Below are positions 26,163 to 35,037 of a stretch of 64,000 bases of DNA, in pieces. The DNA lies in contig JASBSN010000042.1 in NCBI GenBank assembly GCA_030148915.1, positions 25,388-89,387 on the forward strand, given 5' to 3'. The translations under genes were made by a program, and so were the position numbers. The notes below the pieces were generated by a model. That model did not search any database and was not told where the DNA came from. It saw nothing but the letters and a program-made list of their open reading frames with translations. This DNA comes from Thiogranum sp. Lineage in GTDB: Bacteria > Pseudomonadota > Gammaproteobacteria > DSM-19610. The number at the start of each line of letters is the position of its first letter. The first letter of the stretch is position 1.

Positions 26163-26732
26163 TCAGGTTTTGGGCAGCGTCACGCCGGTCTGTCCCTGGT
26201 ACTTACCGCCACGATCCTTATACGAGGTTTCGCAAACCTCGTCGGATTCCAGAAACAGCACCTGCGCGACGCCTTCGTTGGCATAAATCTTCGCCGGTAG
26301 CGGCGTGGTGTTGGAAAACTCCAGCGTCACATGCCCTTCCCACTCGGGCTCCAGCGGCGTCACGTTGACGATAATGCCGCAGCGCGCGTAGGTCGATTTA
26401 CCCAGACAGATGGTCAGCACGTTACGTGGAATACGGAAGTATTCAACGGTGCGCGCCAGGGCGAAGGAGTTAGGCGGAATGATACAGACCTCGGCGTTGA
26501 CGTTGACGAAGCTGTTGTCGTCGAAATTTTTCGGATCCACGATCGCCGAATTGATATTGGTGAAAATCTTGAACTCGGCGGCACAACGTATATCGTAACC
26601 GTAGCTCGATGTGCCGTAGGAGATCACTCGACCGGTGCCTTCGTGTTGGCGTATCTGCCCGGGCACGAACGGCTCGATCATGCCGTGCTGCTGCGCCATG
26701 CGGCGGATCCAGTTATCTGATTTGATTGACAT
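26163..26732 (-). CDS. dcd: dCTP deaminase
   Basis: The 189-residue protein starts [22 protein letters not shown] and has [10 protein letters not shown] and the catalytic Glu region [20 protein letters not shown]. It deaminates dCTP to dUTP to feed dTMP synthesis. It is last in a minus-strand pair with mrp, though a terminator lies between them, so it likely has its own promoter. Convergent with the DUF3108 gene. Confidence 0.97.
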   Translation of the reverse strand: MSIKSDNWIRRMAQQHGMIEPFVPGQIRQHEGTGRVISYGTSSYGYDIRCAAEFKIFTNINSAIVDPKNFDDNSFVNVNAEVCIIPPNSFALARTVEYFRIPRNVLTICLGKSTYARCGIIVNVTPLEPEWEGHVTLEFSNTTPLPAKIYANEGVAQVLFLESDEVCETSYKDRGGKYQGQTGVTLPKT

Positions 26733-26782
26733 TAGAGGTTCCGCAAAAATCGAAGCGGCAACAATACCCGGAAATGGGCGCT

Positions 26783-26812
26783 AAAAAAAGCCGCGCACGC
26801 GACGCGCGCAGC
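26783..26812 (-). terminator. Rho-independent terminator after mrp
   Basis: On the minus strand a 10-bp stem with two G-U pairs (GCTGCGCGCG / CGTGCGCGGC, loop TCG) is followed directly by seven T, 33 bases after the mrp stop. Confidence 0.85.
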
Positions 26813-26844
26813 GAATCGCCCGCCGCGGCGTTGCGCCCGCCCGC

Positions 26845-27936
26845 TCAGTTGTTCTGAATAACGATCTGCGGAAACTTGGCCGCGTGGTTTTTCGACCTCA
26901 ACGCCAGCTTGGCGGCGGTGCGGCGGGCGATTTCGCGGTAAATCTGCGCAATCCGGCCGTCCGGCTCGGCGATCACGGAGGGCTTCCCGGAATCGACCTG
27001 TTCGCGGATCTTGCGATCCAACGGCAAAGCACCGAGAAAGTCGACGTCGTAATCATCCGACATACGCTGACCGCCGCCTTCGCCGAAGATATGTTCTTCG
27101 TGGCCACACTCGCTGCAGATATGGATGCTCATGTTCTCGATGATACCGAGTACCGGTACCTCCACCTTCTCGAACATCTTAAGGCCCTTGCGCGCATCCA
27201 GCAGGGCGATATCCTGCGGCGTGGTGACAATGACCGCACCGCTGACCGGCACCTGCTGGGCCAGTGTCAGCTGCACGTCGCCGGTGCCGGGCGGCAGGTC
27301 GATCACCAGGTAATCGAGATTTTTCCAGTTGGTGTCACCCAGCAATTGCTGCAACGCCTGGGTGACCATCGGCCCGCGCCAGATCATCGGCGTTTCCTCA
27401 TCGACCAGAAAGCCGATAGACATGGCTTGCACGCCATAACTGACCAGCGGCTCCAGGGTCTTGCCGTCTTTGGACTCCGGCTTGCCATGGAGACCAAGCA
27501 TGCGCGGCTGACTGGGGCCGTAGATATCGGCGTCCAGCATACCGACGCTGGCGCCCTCGGCCGATAACGCCAGAGCCAGATTGGTGGCGGTGGTCGATTT
27601 GCCGACGCCGCCCTTGCCCGATGCCACGGCGATGATATTCTTGATTCCCTCCAGCGTCTTGACGCCCTTTTGCACCGAGTGCGCCTCAATGGCCATACTC
27701 ACGTTGGCGCGCGCCTGAGTGACCCCGTCAATGGACTCGATCAGAGTCTTGAGCTTGGCGGACAACTCTTCCATGTAACCCTTGGCGGGAAACCCCAACA
27801 CCACATCAACCACCACCTGATCGTCTTCGATCATCACGTTGCGCACGCACTTGGCGGACACCAGGTCCTTTTCCATGTACGGATCGATGTACTCCTTGAG
27901 CTTTGTTTCAATCTGCTCTCTGGACAGGTCTGCCAT
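26845..27936 (-). CDS. mrp: Mrp/ApbC iron-sulfur carrier ATPase
   Basis: The 363-residue protein has an N-terminal MIP18/DUF59 domain (about 1-90) and a deviant-Walker P-loop ATPase (SGKGGVGKSTTATNLA, about 105-125), with the metal-binding CxxC in HICSECGHEEHIFG. ApbC/Mrp carries [4Fe-4S] clusters to apo-proteins, which suits a genome with Rnf, Nth, HemN and TudS-like targets. The cluster is bound between two subunits. In E. coli mrp adjoins metG; here about 9.5 kb separates them. Confidence 0.95.
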   Translation of the reverse strand: MADLSREQIETKLKEYIDPYMEKDLVSAKCVRNVMIEDDQVVVDVVLGFPAKGYMEELSAKLKTLIESIDGVTQARANVSMAIEAHSVQKGVKTLEGIKNIIAVASGKGGVGKSTTATNLALALSAEGASVGMLDADIYGPSQPRMLGLHGKPESKDGKTLEPLVSYGVQAMSIGFLVDEETPMIWRGPMVTQALQQLLGDTNWKNLDYLVIDLPPGTGDVQLTLAQQVPVSGAVIVTTPQDIALLDARKGLKMFEKVEVPVLGIIENMSIHICSECGHEEHIFGEGGGQRMSDDYDVDFLGALPLDRKIREQVDSGKPSVIAEPDGRIAQIYREIARRTAAKLALRSKNHAAKFPQIVIQNN

Positions 27937-28171
27937 GGCTGAGTTCCTCGTCAGTGTTCTGGTAAGCGGCCGTCGGGCCTTGAAAATCTTTGAAAAATTG
28001 AGGCGCGATTGTACACAATTTGGAAAAACCGGTCTCCATTCCGTTTTGTGCGGTTAAGCACCTGGAACGAGCGGGTGCAACATCGGCCCCCCCCGGGGTG
28101 CGAGCCTTGTCTGTAAAGGGATTTTCCACCGCAGCTCCCGCCTTCGGAGCGCCGTGACGGTGCCCACGCAC

Positions 28172-28639
28172 TCAGCCGGGTGCGGCGGGCCGGGTGTGTT
28201 TCTTGATCAGGCGCTCCACCCGCGCTTCCAGCGACCGGTATTTGAGGTGCAGCTGTTGCGGGGGCAGGGCGCCGCTGCGCACCGACTGCTCCCAGCGTTG
28301 CAGGCCAACGGTAATGGCGTTGATTTCTTCCAGGTCGCCCGGATCGGAGGCCGCCGCCTGGTGCAGCCAGTTGATGGAAGCTCTGAGCGCATCGGTGCCG
28401 TGCTGGTCTTCGTTGGCCATGATTTCCATGTCATGGTGATAAATATCCAGCTCGCGGCTGGCCTGCAACAGATCAGTGCGAGTGCCGTCGTAGAGATTCG
28501 GGCGATGTCGATAGAGGTAAATCACCGCCGGGGCCGCTACCAGACACAACAGCACGACGCCCTGCACCGCGCGCCGACGCCGCGAGCGAGCGCCGCCCAT
28601 GCGCCGCTTGCGCGGTGGCAAGTGTGACTTACCAGTCAT
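28172..28639 (-). CDS. Unknown membrane-anchored protein
   Basis: The 155-residue protein has a very basic N-terminus (KSHLPPRKRRMGGARSRRRR), one membrane helix (about residues 25-45) and a helical C-terminal domain with no recognised motif. The topology suggests the basic end is cytoplasmic and the helical part periplasmic. I do not recognise the family. Start ATG 28639 is preferred over TTG 28666. The 135 bases upstream to the kinase stop hold no gene. Confidence 0.6.
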   Translation of the reverse strand: MTGKSHLPPRKRRMGGARSRRRRAVQGVVLLCLVAAPAVIYLYRHRPNLYDGTRTDLLQASRELDIYHHDMEIMANEDQHGTDALRASINWLHQAAASDPGDLEEINAITVGLQRWEQSVRSGALPPQQLHLKYRSLEARVERLIKKHTRPAAPG

Positions 28640-28774
28640 ACCCGAACCATCAACGTCAACATACAATCCATCACGACTACGGCAGGAACTTGCCGGCCGC
28701 CCCCGTAGCTGTGACCCCGCCGGAGGCTGTTGGTTCGTGGTAGCGATCCCGGCATCAGCTGACAGCGGCGCATC

Positions 28775-30193
28775 TCAGCGCCCGCGCTGTTGCGCCGGCG
28801 CGCAAAATCGCAGGCAGACGCGCAACCCGGGCCGGTTGTCGGCAAAGGAAATGGTCGCCGCATGCAACTCGGCGATGGCATTCACCAAAGCCAGCCCCAA
28901 GCCGTTGCCGGGGCTGCTGCGTGCCTGATCAAGGCGCGCGAAACGCTGCAGGACCCGCTGCCGGTCGGCGGCGGGAATCCCCGGCCCGTTATCGGCTACG
29001 CTGATACGCGCACAGCTGTTGGTGCGCTCCACCTGTACCCTTACAAGCCCGCCCTGCGGCGAGTACTTGATGGCGTTGTCGAGCAGGTTTCCCAGCGCCT
29101 GGGAGAGCAAATCGCGGTTGCCGCGCACTATTACCGGGCGCGCTGCATCGACCAGCAGCCGTTGCGCGCGTTGTTGCGCCACCGGCAGGTAGAACTCGGC
29201 CACCTGCTGCACAATTGCCGTGAGATCGACCTCCTGCAGTGTCACCCGTAACGCCCCGGCTTCGGCCTGTGCGATCTGCAAAATGGCGTTGAAGCTCTTC
29301 ATCAGTTCTTCGGTATCGCGGATGGACTCCTCTATGGTGTGCCTGTACTCGGCGGCGCTGCGCTCGCCCAACAACATCACATCCAGACGATTGCGCAGCC
29401 GCGCCAACGGTCGGCGCAGATCATGCGCCACGTTGTCGGTGACATCGCGCATGCCCTGGAGCAACTGCTGGATCCGCTCCAGCATGGCGTTCAACCGCCC
29501 CGCCAGTTCGTCGAACTCGTCGTTGCGCCCGCTCAGGGGCACGCGCCGCGACAGGTCTCCGCGGATGATGGTCTCGGAGGTGGCGCTGATGTTGTCAATA
29601 CGCGAAAGAATCGTGCGTCCCATGAACAGGCCCATCGCCAGGGCCAGCAACACGATCACCAGCAGTAACCCGGACAGCGCATAAATACTGAACATCTGCA
29701 TTTCCTCAGCCTGGGCGACGCTGCGCGTCAGCACCAGCACCGCACCATCGGCGAAGCGTTTGCCGATCACCGGCCAATAGGCGTCCTCGTCTTCCTCGGA
29801 CGGATACATATCGTCATCAATCCAGGTCGCGTGCACGGTTTCATCCACCGGCACCTGATCGTCGCGCTCTTTGGGCCAGCCCTTCAGATTGCCGGCGACT
29901 TTGCGCCGGTGCTTGTCGACCAGCAGATAATAACGACCGTCCTGTCCGCCCGCCCGGCTTCGCGAGACCACCTCCCGGGTCAGTGCAGCGAAGCCCTCGT
30001 TGGCGGCGATATTGCGCAAATCGACGAATTCGTCGTGTAGCCCGGCGTACAACTGAGCGTCGACGTAGCGGCTGGTGGCCCAGTGATAGGTACCCAGCGC
30101 GGCGCCGGCCAGCAGTATATACAGGCTGGCATACCACAACGAGGTGCGAACCGCGGTGGTACGCAACAGGCGTTCGAGTTCAGGGCGCTTCAC
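28775..30193 (-). CDS. Sensor histidine kinase
   Basis: The 472-residue protein has two membrane helices (about 18-38 and 168-190) flanking a periplasmic sensor of 130 residues with an acidic patch (DDDMYPSEEDEDAYWP), then a HAMP domain, the H-box DNVAHDLRRPLARLRNRLD and the ATPase boxes LGNLLDNAIKYSP, DNGPGIP and GNGLGLALV. The acidic patch could bind cations; that is inference. It overlaps the response regulator gene by 14 bases, so they are a two-component operon. It probably controls the adjacent RND exporter. Confidence 0.93.
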   Translation of the reverse strand: MKRPELERLLRTTAVRTSLWYASLYILLAGAALGTYHWATSRYVDAQLYAGLHDEFVDLRNIAANEGFAALTREVVSRSRAGGQDGRYYLLVDKHRRKVAGNLKGWPKERDDQVPVDETVHATWIDDDMYPSEEDEDAYWPVIGKRFADGAVLVLTRSVAQAEEMQMFSIYALSGLLLVIVLLALAMGLFMGRTILSRIDNISATSETIIRGDLSRRVPLSGRNDEFDELAGRLNAMLERIQQLLQGMRDVTDNVAHDLRRPLARLRNRLDVMLLGERSAAEYRHTIEESIRDTEELMKSFNAILQIAQAEAGALRVTLQEVDLTAIVQQVAEFYLPVAQQRAQRLLVDAARPVIVRGNRDLLSQALGNLLDNAIKYSPQGGLVRVQVERTNSCARISVADNGPGIPAADRQRVLQRFARLDQARSSPGNGLGLALVNAIAELHAATISFADNRPGLRVCLRFCAPAQQRGR

Positions 30194-30857
30194 CGAGCTT
30201 GTATCCTACACCGCGAATGGTGTGCAGCAGGGGGGTGGCGAAACCCCGATCAATTTTGGTTCGCAAACGACTGATATGCACGTCGACGACATTGGTCTGC
30301 GGATCGAAGTGATAGTCCCACACCTGCTCCAGCAGCATGGTGCGCGTCACTACCTGCTCCCGATGCCGCAGCAGATAGTTCAACAAACGGTATTCACGCG
30401 CCTGCAGTCGGATGACGCGTGCCGCGCGCGTCACCCGATGTGCGTTGAGATCCATCACCAGGTCGGCCAGTTGCAGGCGCGATTCGCACTCCTCGGCGCG
30501 CTTGCGCCGGGCCAGCGCCGCCAGACGGGCCAGCAGTTCGCTGAACGCATAGGGCTTGACCAGGTAATCATCGCCGCCGGCCTGCAATCCGGTGACGCGG
30601 TCGTCGACTTCACCCAGCGCCGAGAGCACCAGCGCCGGCGTCTGATCGCCATCGGCACGCAGCATTTTGATCACGGTCAGACCGTCGCGCCCCGGCAGCA
30701 TGCGATCGACGATGATCACTTCATAGCCGCCGGCCAGCGCAAGCTGCAGCCCCTCCTCGCCATCGGCCGCATGATCAACGCTGTGGCCGCTTTCGTTAAG
30801 TCCCTTCAGCAGGTACCCGGCCGCCTCGCGGTCGTCTTCGATCAACAGGATATGCAT
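30180..30857 (-). CDS. OmpR/PhoB-type response regulator
   Basis: The 225-residue protein has a receiver domain with EDD (8-10), phospho-acceptor in VIIVDRMLPGRDG, and Lys in YLVKPYAF, followed by a winged-helix DNA-binding domain with the recognition helix NVVDVHISRLRTKID. It is of the CusR/CopR-like group in layout. A perfect 11-bp-arm palindrome lies 32 bases upstream, and a similar one precedes the RND operon, which suggests autoregulation and pump control. Confidence 0.94.
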   Translation of the reverse strand: MHILLIEDDREAAGYLLKGLNESGHSVDHAADGEEGLQLALAGGYEVIIVDRMLPGRDGLTVIKMLRADGDQTPALVLSALGEVDDRVTGLQAGGDDYLVKPYAFSELLARLAALARRKRAEECESRLQLADLVMDLNAHRVTRAARVIRLQAREYRLLNYLLRHREQVVTRTMLLEQVWDYHFDPQTNVVDVHISRLRTKIDRGFATPLLHTIRGVGYKLGEAP

Positions 30858-30888
30858 AAGATGCTTATCATAGCCGCCGCGGCCTTTT

Positions 30889-30914
30889 CCCGCATTACCG
30901 TATGGTAATGCGGG
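30889..30914. promoter_or_regulatory. Palindromic operator upstream of the response regulator
   Basis: CCCGCATTACC-GTAT-GGTAATGCGGG is a perfect inverted repeat with 11-bp arms. The core fits CATTAC-N6-GTAATG, the form reported for CopR/PcoR/CusR-type regulators as I recall it. No T-run follows, so it is not a terminator of the RND gene. Confidence 0.65.
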
Positions 30915-30949
30915 CGTCTGGGGCGCAGACCGCTTCGCCGCCCAATGCT

Positions 30950-33900
30950 CTAGCGCCTTTTGAGCGCTTTGCCGCCCAATCGGCCAAGGCCGCGGTAGAC
31001 CAACGGCATGACAACCACCACCAGTGGAATCTGCACCAGGAGACCGGAGATGATAGCCACCGCCAGCGGCTGCTGCATGGCCGAGCCCTGGCCGAGCGCC
31101 AGGGCCAGGGGCAGCAGCGCCAGAATCGCCGCCAGCGTGGTCATGGCGATAGGGCGCAGGCGATTGTAGCCCGCTTGCACCAGGGCGGTCGGTTTGTCCA
31201 TCTTGCCACGCAGCAGTTCGTGGTATTCCGAGAAATAGAAAATCGATACCTCGGTGACAATTCCGACAATCATGGTCATACCCATCATGGCGGTGAGGTT
31301 GAGCTCAATCCCGGTGAGCCAAAGGCCGGTGAACACCGCCGCCATGGCCAGCAGCGGCGTCGTCATAATGGCGATGGCGGCGGCAAATTCCTCGTAGAGG
31401 AACAACAGCAGGAGAAACACCAGCGCCAGGGCAGCGACAAACACCGCAATCAGGCCGCGAAAAGCGATCTGCTGCTGTTTGTAGAGACCCCCGAGTTCAT
31501 AATACATATCGCCCGGCAACAGGCCGGATTGGGCCAGGACCTGCTTGACGTCGCGGATAGTCGAGCCCAAATCCCGCCCGCTGATGCGGGCGGTGACCGC
31601 CACCATGCGCTTGAGATTGTCGCGCGCAATCTGCGCCTGGCCGATTTCCAGCGATACGTGCGCCACCCGCTTGAGCGGGAACCGGTGACCGTCCGGGGCG
31701 CGCAGCCAGATGTCGCTGATCGCCGAGCTTCGATCCCGTGCCGCCGCCGGCACCCACACGCGCACCCCGACCAGCTTGAGATTTTCCTGGATCCGCGTGG
31801 TCACCAGGCCGGTGAACCAGGCGTCGAGTTGCCGGGTCACCGCGTCGGGGTCGATGCCCTCCAGGGCGGCTTTATCGCGATCGACGATGATATTGAGCGC
31901 GTCGCCGGCGAGCACAATACCGTCTTTCACATCGACCACACCGTCAAGCTTGCCGATCGCCGCGGCAACCTTCGGTGCCACCGAAGAGAGCTCATCGAGT
32001 TTATCGCTGTAGAGTTTGATCTCGATCGGCTGGGGAACCGCGGTCAGATCGCCGATCAGATCCTCCATCAGCAACGCCATTTCCACCTGCAGACCCGGCA
32101 CCCGTGTTTCGATCTTGCCACGGATTTCGTCCATGACCTGGTCTATGGGCTTACGCGGCAACGGTTTCAGACGCACGAACATATCGCCCTCGTTGGCCTC
32201 GGTGAGACCGCCGCCCAACTGCAGCCCGGTACGTCGCGAGTAAGTCTCGACCGCCGGGTTGGCGCTGATAATCGTCTCCACCTGTTGCAGCAGGCGGTTG
32301 GTTTCAGTCAGTGAGGTGCCCGCGGGCGAGCGGTAATCGAGAATAAAGCCTCCCTCATCCATATGCGGCATAAACCCGGAGCCGACCTGATGGTAGGCGA
32401 AATAGCCGAGGACCAGCAGCGGCACGATGCCGATAACCACCAGCGCCGGCGCCCGCATCAGGCGCTCCATCAGCCGCCGATAGCCGGCCAACAGACGGTT
32501 AAACCACTTGCCGACGTCTTCTTTGGCCGCGTCTTTTTCGCTCAACAAGTGTTCGGCAAGCAGCGGCACGGCCAGCCACGCCAGTAGAAAGGAAATAAAC
32601 AGGCTGCTCGCCATAGTCAGTGACAGGGCTTTGAAAAACGCCCCGGTCACGCCGCTGAGAAACGCCAACGGGGCGAAAATCACTATGGTGGCGGCGGACG
32701 AACCGACCAGCGGTGGGGTGAACTCTATGGCCGCCTCGCGAATACTCAGCGCCAGGTCATCGCTGCGCTGGCGCAGCCGACGAATAATGTGCTCGATCAT
32801 CACAATCGCGTCATCGACAATCAGCCCTACCGCCGCCGCCATACCGCCGAGCGTCATAATGTTAAAGCTCATATGCAGCACGTTGAGCAATAAAATGGTG
32901 CTGGCCAACACCGAGGGCACTACCAGGATCGCCACCAGGGTGATTTTCAGGCTGCGCAGAAACACCAGCAGCACCAGCGCGGCCAGCCCAACGCCAATGG
33001 CGATGGCATCGCGCACGCTGGTGGCCGCGGCGGTGATCAGTTGGCTCTGATCGTACCAGTTGGCCACCTGGACGCCCTGGGGCAGCTTTTTCCGATAGTC
33101 GTCCAGGCGCTGCTTGACGCCTTTGACGATCTGCACGGTATTGCCGCCCGGCTGCTGATAGATCTGCACCAGCACCGCGTCGTGACCGTCGGCGGTGACC
33201 CGCAACCACTGTGGCGCCGTGGTCGGGTAGACACGGGCGATATCATCGAGGCGCACCAGCCCGTCGGCGCCGCTGCGCAACACCGTGTTTTCGATATTTT
33301 GCAGCGAGCGCAGGCGCGTATCGGACAACAACAGATAGAGTTTGTAATGATCCTCCATGCGCCCGACCGCCTGCAGAACGTTGCTGGCCGACACAGAACT
33401 CGCCACATCCTTGAAAGTAAGGCCGTAGGCGGCCAGTTTTTCCGGGTCGATCTCCACGCGGTATTCCGCCTGCTCGCCACCGAGCACCGCCACCCGCGCC
33501 ACGCCATTGATCGACGAGAGCAGCGGCACCAACTGATAACTGGCCAGATCGCGCAACTGCACCAGCGACTCGCTGTCCGAGGTAAGACTGTAAGCGGAGA
33601 CGGGGAAAACCGTGGGATCCATGCGCCGCACGCTGAAACGCGTGCCACTCGGCAATTCCGGCAGGCTTTGGTTAATGGCCGATTCCACCTGCAGCATGGC
33701 GGCGATCATATCGTCGCCCCAACCGAAGTTAATCGACAGCTCGGCGCTGCCGCGGCTGGTGGTCGAGCGCAGCCCCACCACCCCCGGCACCGAGCGCACC
33801 GCCTGCTCGACAGGACGGGTGACGGCAATGACCATCTGGTCGGCGGGGCGATCGCCGGCGTCCAAGGTCACCACCACACGCGGAAAATCTACGTGCGGGA

Positions 33901-34009
33901 ACAAGGCGACGGGCAACTTGAGCCCCGCGGCGATACCGGCCAGCGCCAGAATGGCCACCAGGAACAGAATCGAGCGACGGTGCCCCGCCGCCCAGTGGGC
34001 AATATCCAT
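30950..34009 (-). CDS. RND efflux permease (HAE1-like)
   Basis: The 1019-residue inner-membrane pump has the RND plan: helix 1 (SILFLVAILALAGIA), large periplasmic loops after helices 1 and 7, and TM4 with the proton-relay Asp pair GLIVDDAIVMIEHI. The Asp-Asp pair is typical of the HAE group, which exports organic compounds; heavy-metal pumps such as CusA have a different TM4 motif. So although the nearby regulator looks metal-type, the pump does not clearly export metals. It is the last gene of TolC-adaptor-pump, each overlapping or abutting the next. Confidence 0.93.
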   Translation of the reverse strand: MDIAHWAAGHRRSILFLVAILALAGIAAGLKLPVALFPHVDFPRVVVTLDAGDRPADQMVIAVTRPVEQAVRSVPGVVGLRSTTSRGSAELSINFGWGDDMIAAMLQVESAINQSLPELPSGTRFSVRRMDPTVFPVSAYSLTSDSESLVQLRDLASYQLVPLLSSINGVARVAVLGGEQAEYRVEIDPEKLAAYGLTFKDVASSVSASNVLQAVGRMEDHYKLYLLLSDTRLRSLQNIENTVLRSGADGLVRLDDIARVYPTTAPQWLRVTADGHDAVLVQIYQQPGGNTVQIVKGVKQRLDDYRKKLPQGVQVANWYDQSQLITAAATSVRDAIAIGVGLAALVLLVFLRSLKITLVAILVVPSVLASTILLLNVLHMSFNIMTLGGMAAAVGLIVDDAIVMIEHIIRRLRQRSDDLALSIREAAIEFTPPLVGSSAATIVIFAPLAFLSGVTGAFFKALSLTMASSLFISFLLAWLAVPLLAEHLLSEKDAAKEDVGKWFNRLLAGYRRLMERLMRAPALVVIGIVPLLVLGYFAYHQVGSGFMPHMDEGGFILDYRSPAGTSLTETNRLLQQVETIISANPAVETYSRRTGLQLGGGLTEANEGDMFVRLKPLPRKPIDQVMDEIRGKIETRVPGLQVEMALLMEDLIGDLTAVPQPIEIKLYSDKLDELSSVAPKVAAAIGKLDGVVDVKDGIVLAGDALNIIVDRDKAALEGIDPDAVTRQLDAWFTGLVTTRIQENLKLVGVRVWVPAAARDRSSAISDIWLRAPDGHRFPLKRVAHVSLEIGQAQIARDNLKRMVAVTARISGRDLGSTIRDVKQVLAQSGLLPGDMYYELGGLYKQQQIAFRGLIAVFVAALALVFLLLLFLYEEFAAAIAIMTTPLLAMAAVFTGLWLTGIELNLTAMMGMTMIVGIVTEVSIFYFSEYHELLRGKMDKPTALVQAGYNRLRPIAMTTLAAILALLPLALALGQGSAMQQPLAVAIISGLLVQIPLVVVVMPLVYRGLGRLGGKALKRR

Positions 34010-35037
34010 CAGGGCTTGTCCCGGACAGCCATGCCATCTTTGAGCTGGTAATTACCGGATATCACTACCGGGTCGCCGGCCTGCAGAGGGCCGCTCACCT
34101 CGATCAGCTCGCCCTGGGTGGTGCCGGTCACAACCTGCACGCGGTGCGCTTTGTTTGCCACCACCGTATACAGATAAGTGTGCGGGGCCGTACCGAGCAC
34201 AGCGCTGCGCGGCACTACCAGGACGTTGCGCGAAGCCAGCTGAATGCGTCCGAGCACACGGCTGCCCAGCACCAGCTGATCGACCTGTTTGGCCGGGATC
34301 GGCGCCAGCACTTCCACCAGGTGGGTGGCCGGATCGATCATGGCGTGAACTTCACGCACCTTCGACTCCACTTTGACATCCGGACCGAATACCGAGGTGA
34401 TACTGACTACGGTGCCCGGCTGTACGCCGCCCAGATCCTCGGGCTCGACGCCCAGGCGCGCAATCAAGCGCTTCTCGGCGGCAATCAGCATCGCCGCGGT
34501 ATCGGCCTGCACCCGCTGGCCCTGCGAGACATCCAGCCGCGTGACGATACCGTCCATGGGCGCGCGCAGCGTTTCGCTGGCCCGATCCATACCCCGCTTG
34601 CGCAGCGATTCGAGCGTGGCGCGCGCGTCCTGCAGGTTCTTTTTCGCCACATCCACCTGTGATTTGGTCGCCAGTTGCTCGTCCAGCAGTCGTTGCTGAC
34701 GCTGCTGTTCGCGCCGGGCGTAATCGACCGCGCTTTGCGCCTGCAGGTACTGCATGCGCGCGTCCGGCGCCGTGACCACCTCGAGCAGCCGGTCGCCCCT
34801 GTTGACGCGCTGACCGAGACGTACCCAGACGCGGTTGATCAGACCGGCGTGCGGCAATGATAGGCTCAGCACCTGGTCGGGATCCGGATCCAGAACGCCG
34901 AATGCGCTCAGGCTGTCGCTCACGCTGTGCTGTTGCACCGGCGCCGTTTTGATCAACACACTGGGGGTCGCCGCGCCACCGGCCAGTGGCAACAACCCAC
35001 ACAAGCACACAAGGGCGCGGCCCAACAGCGTTTTCAT
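34009..35037 (-). CDS. RND periplasmic adaptor (MFP)
   Basis: The 342-residue HlyD-type adaptor has a signal peptide, a barrel-sandwich lipoyl half (LPHAGLINRVWVRLGQRVNRGDRL), a coiled-coil hairpin (about 95-150) and the second lipoyl half (LRAPMDGIVTRLDVSQGQRV), then a beta-barrel region. It bridges the inner-membrane pump and the outer-membrane channel. It overlaps the TolC gene by 4 bases and shares one base with the RND gene. Confidence 0.93.
   Translation of the reverse strand: MKTLLGRALVCLCGLLPLAGGAATPSVLIKTAPVQQHSVSDSLSAFGVLDPDPDQVLSLSLPHAGLINRVWVRLGQRVNRGDRLLEVVTAPDARMQYLQAQSAVDYARREQQRQQRLLDEQLATKSQVDVAKKNLQDARATLESLRKRGMDRASETLRAPMDGIVTRLDVSQGQRVQADTAAMLIAAEKRLIARLGVEPEDLGGVQPGTVVSITSVFGPDVKVESKVREVHAMIDPATHLVEVLAPIPAKQVDQLVLGSRVLGRIQLASRNVLVVPRSAVLGTAPHTYLYTVVANKAHRVQVVTGTTQGELIEVSGPLQAGDPVVISGNYQLKDGMAVRDKP

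Noticed and set aside
28690-28740. CCCCCGTAGCTGTGACC string resembling another part of a cobalamin riboswitch
   Set aside because: No GGTGAAAATCC partner nearby and no gene context; treated as chance.
30902-32314. 470-codon plus-strand ORF
   Set aside because: Antisense shadow of the RND gene, with His/Gln/Arg-rich nonsense composition.
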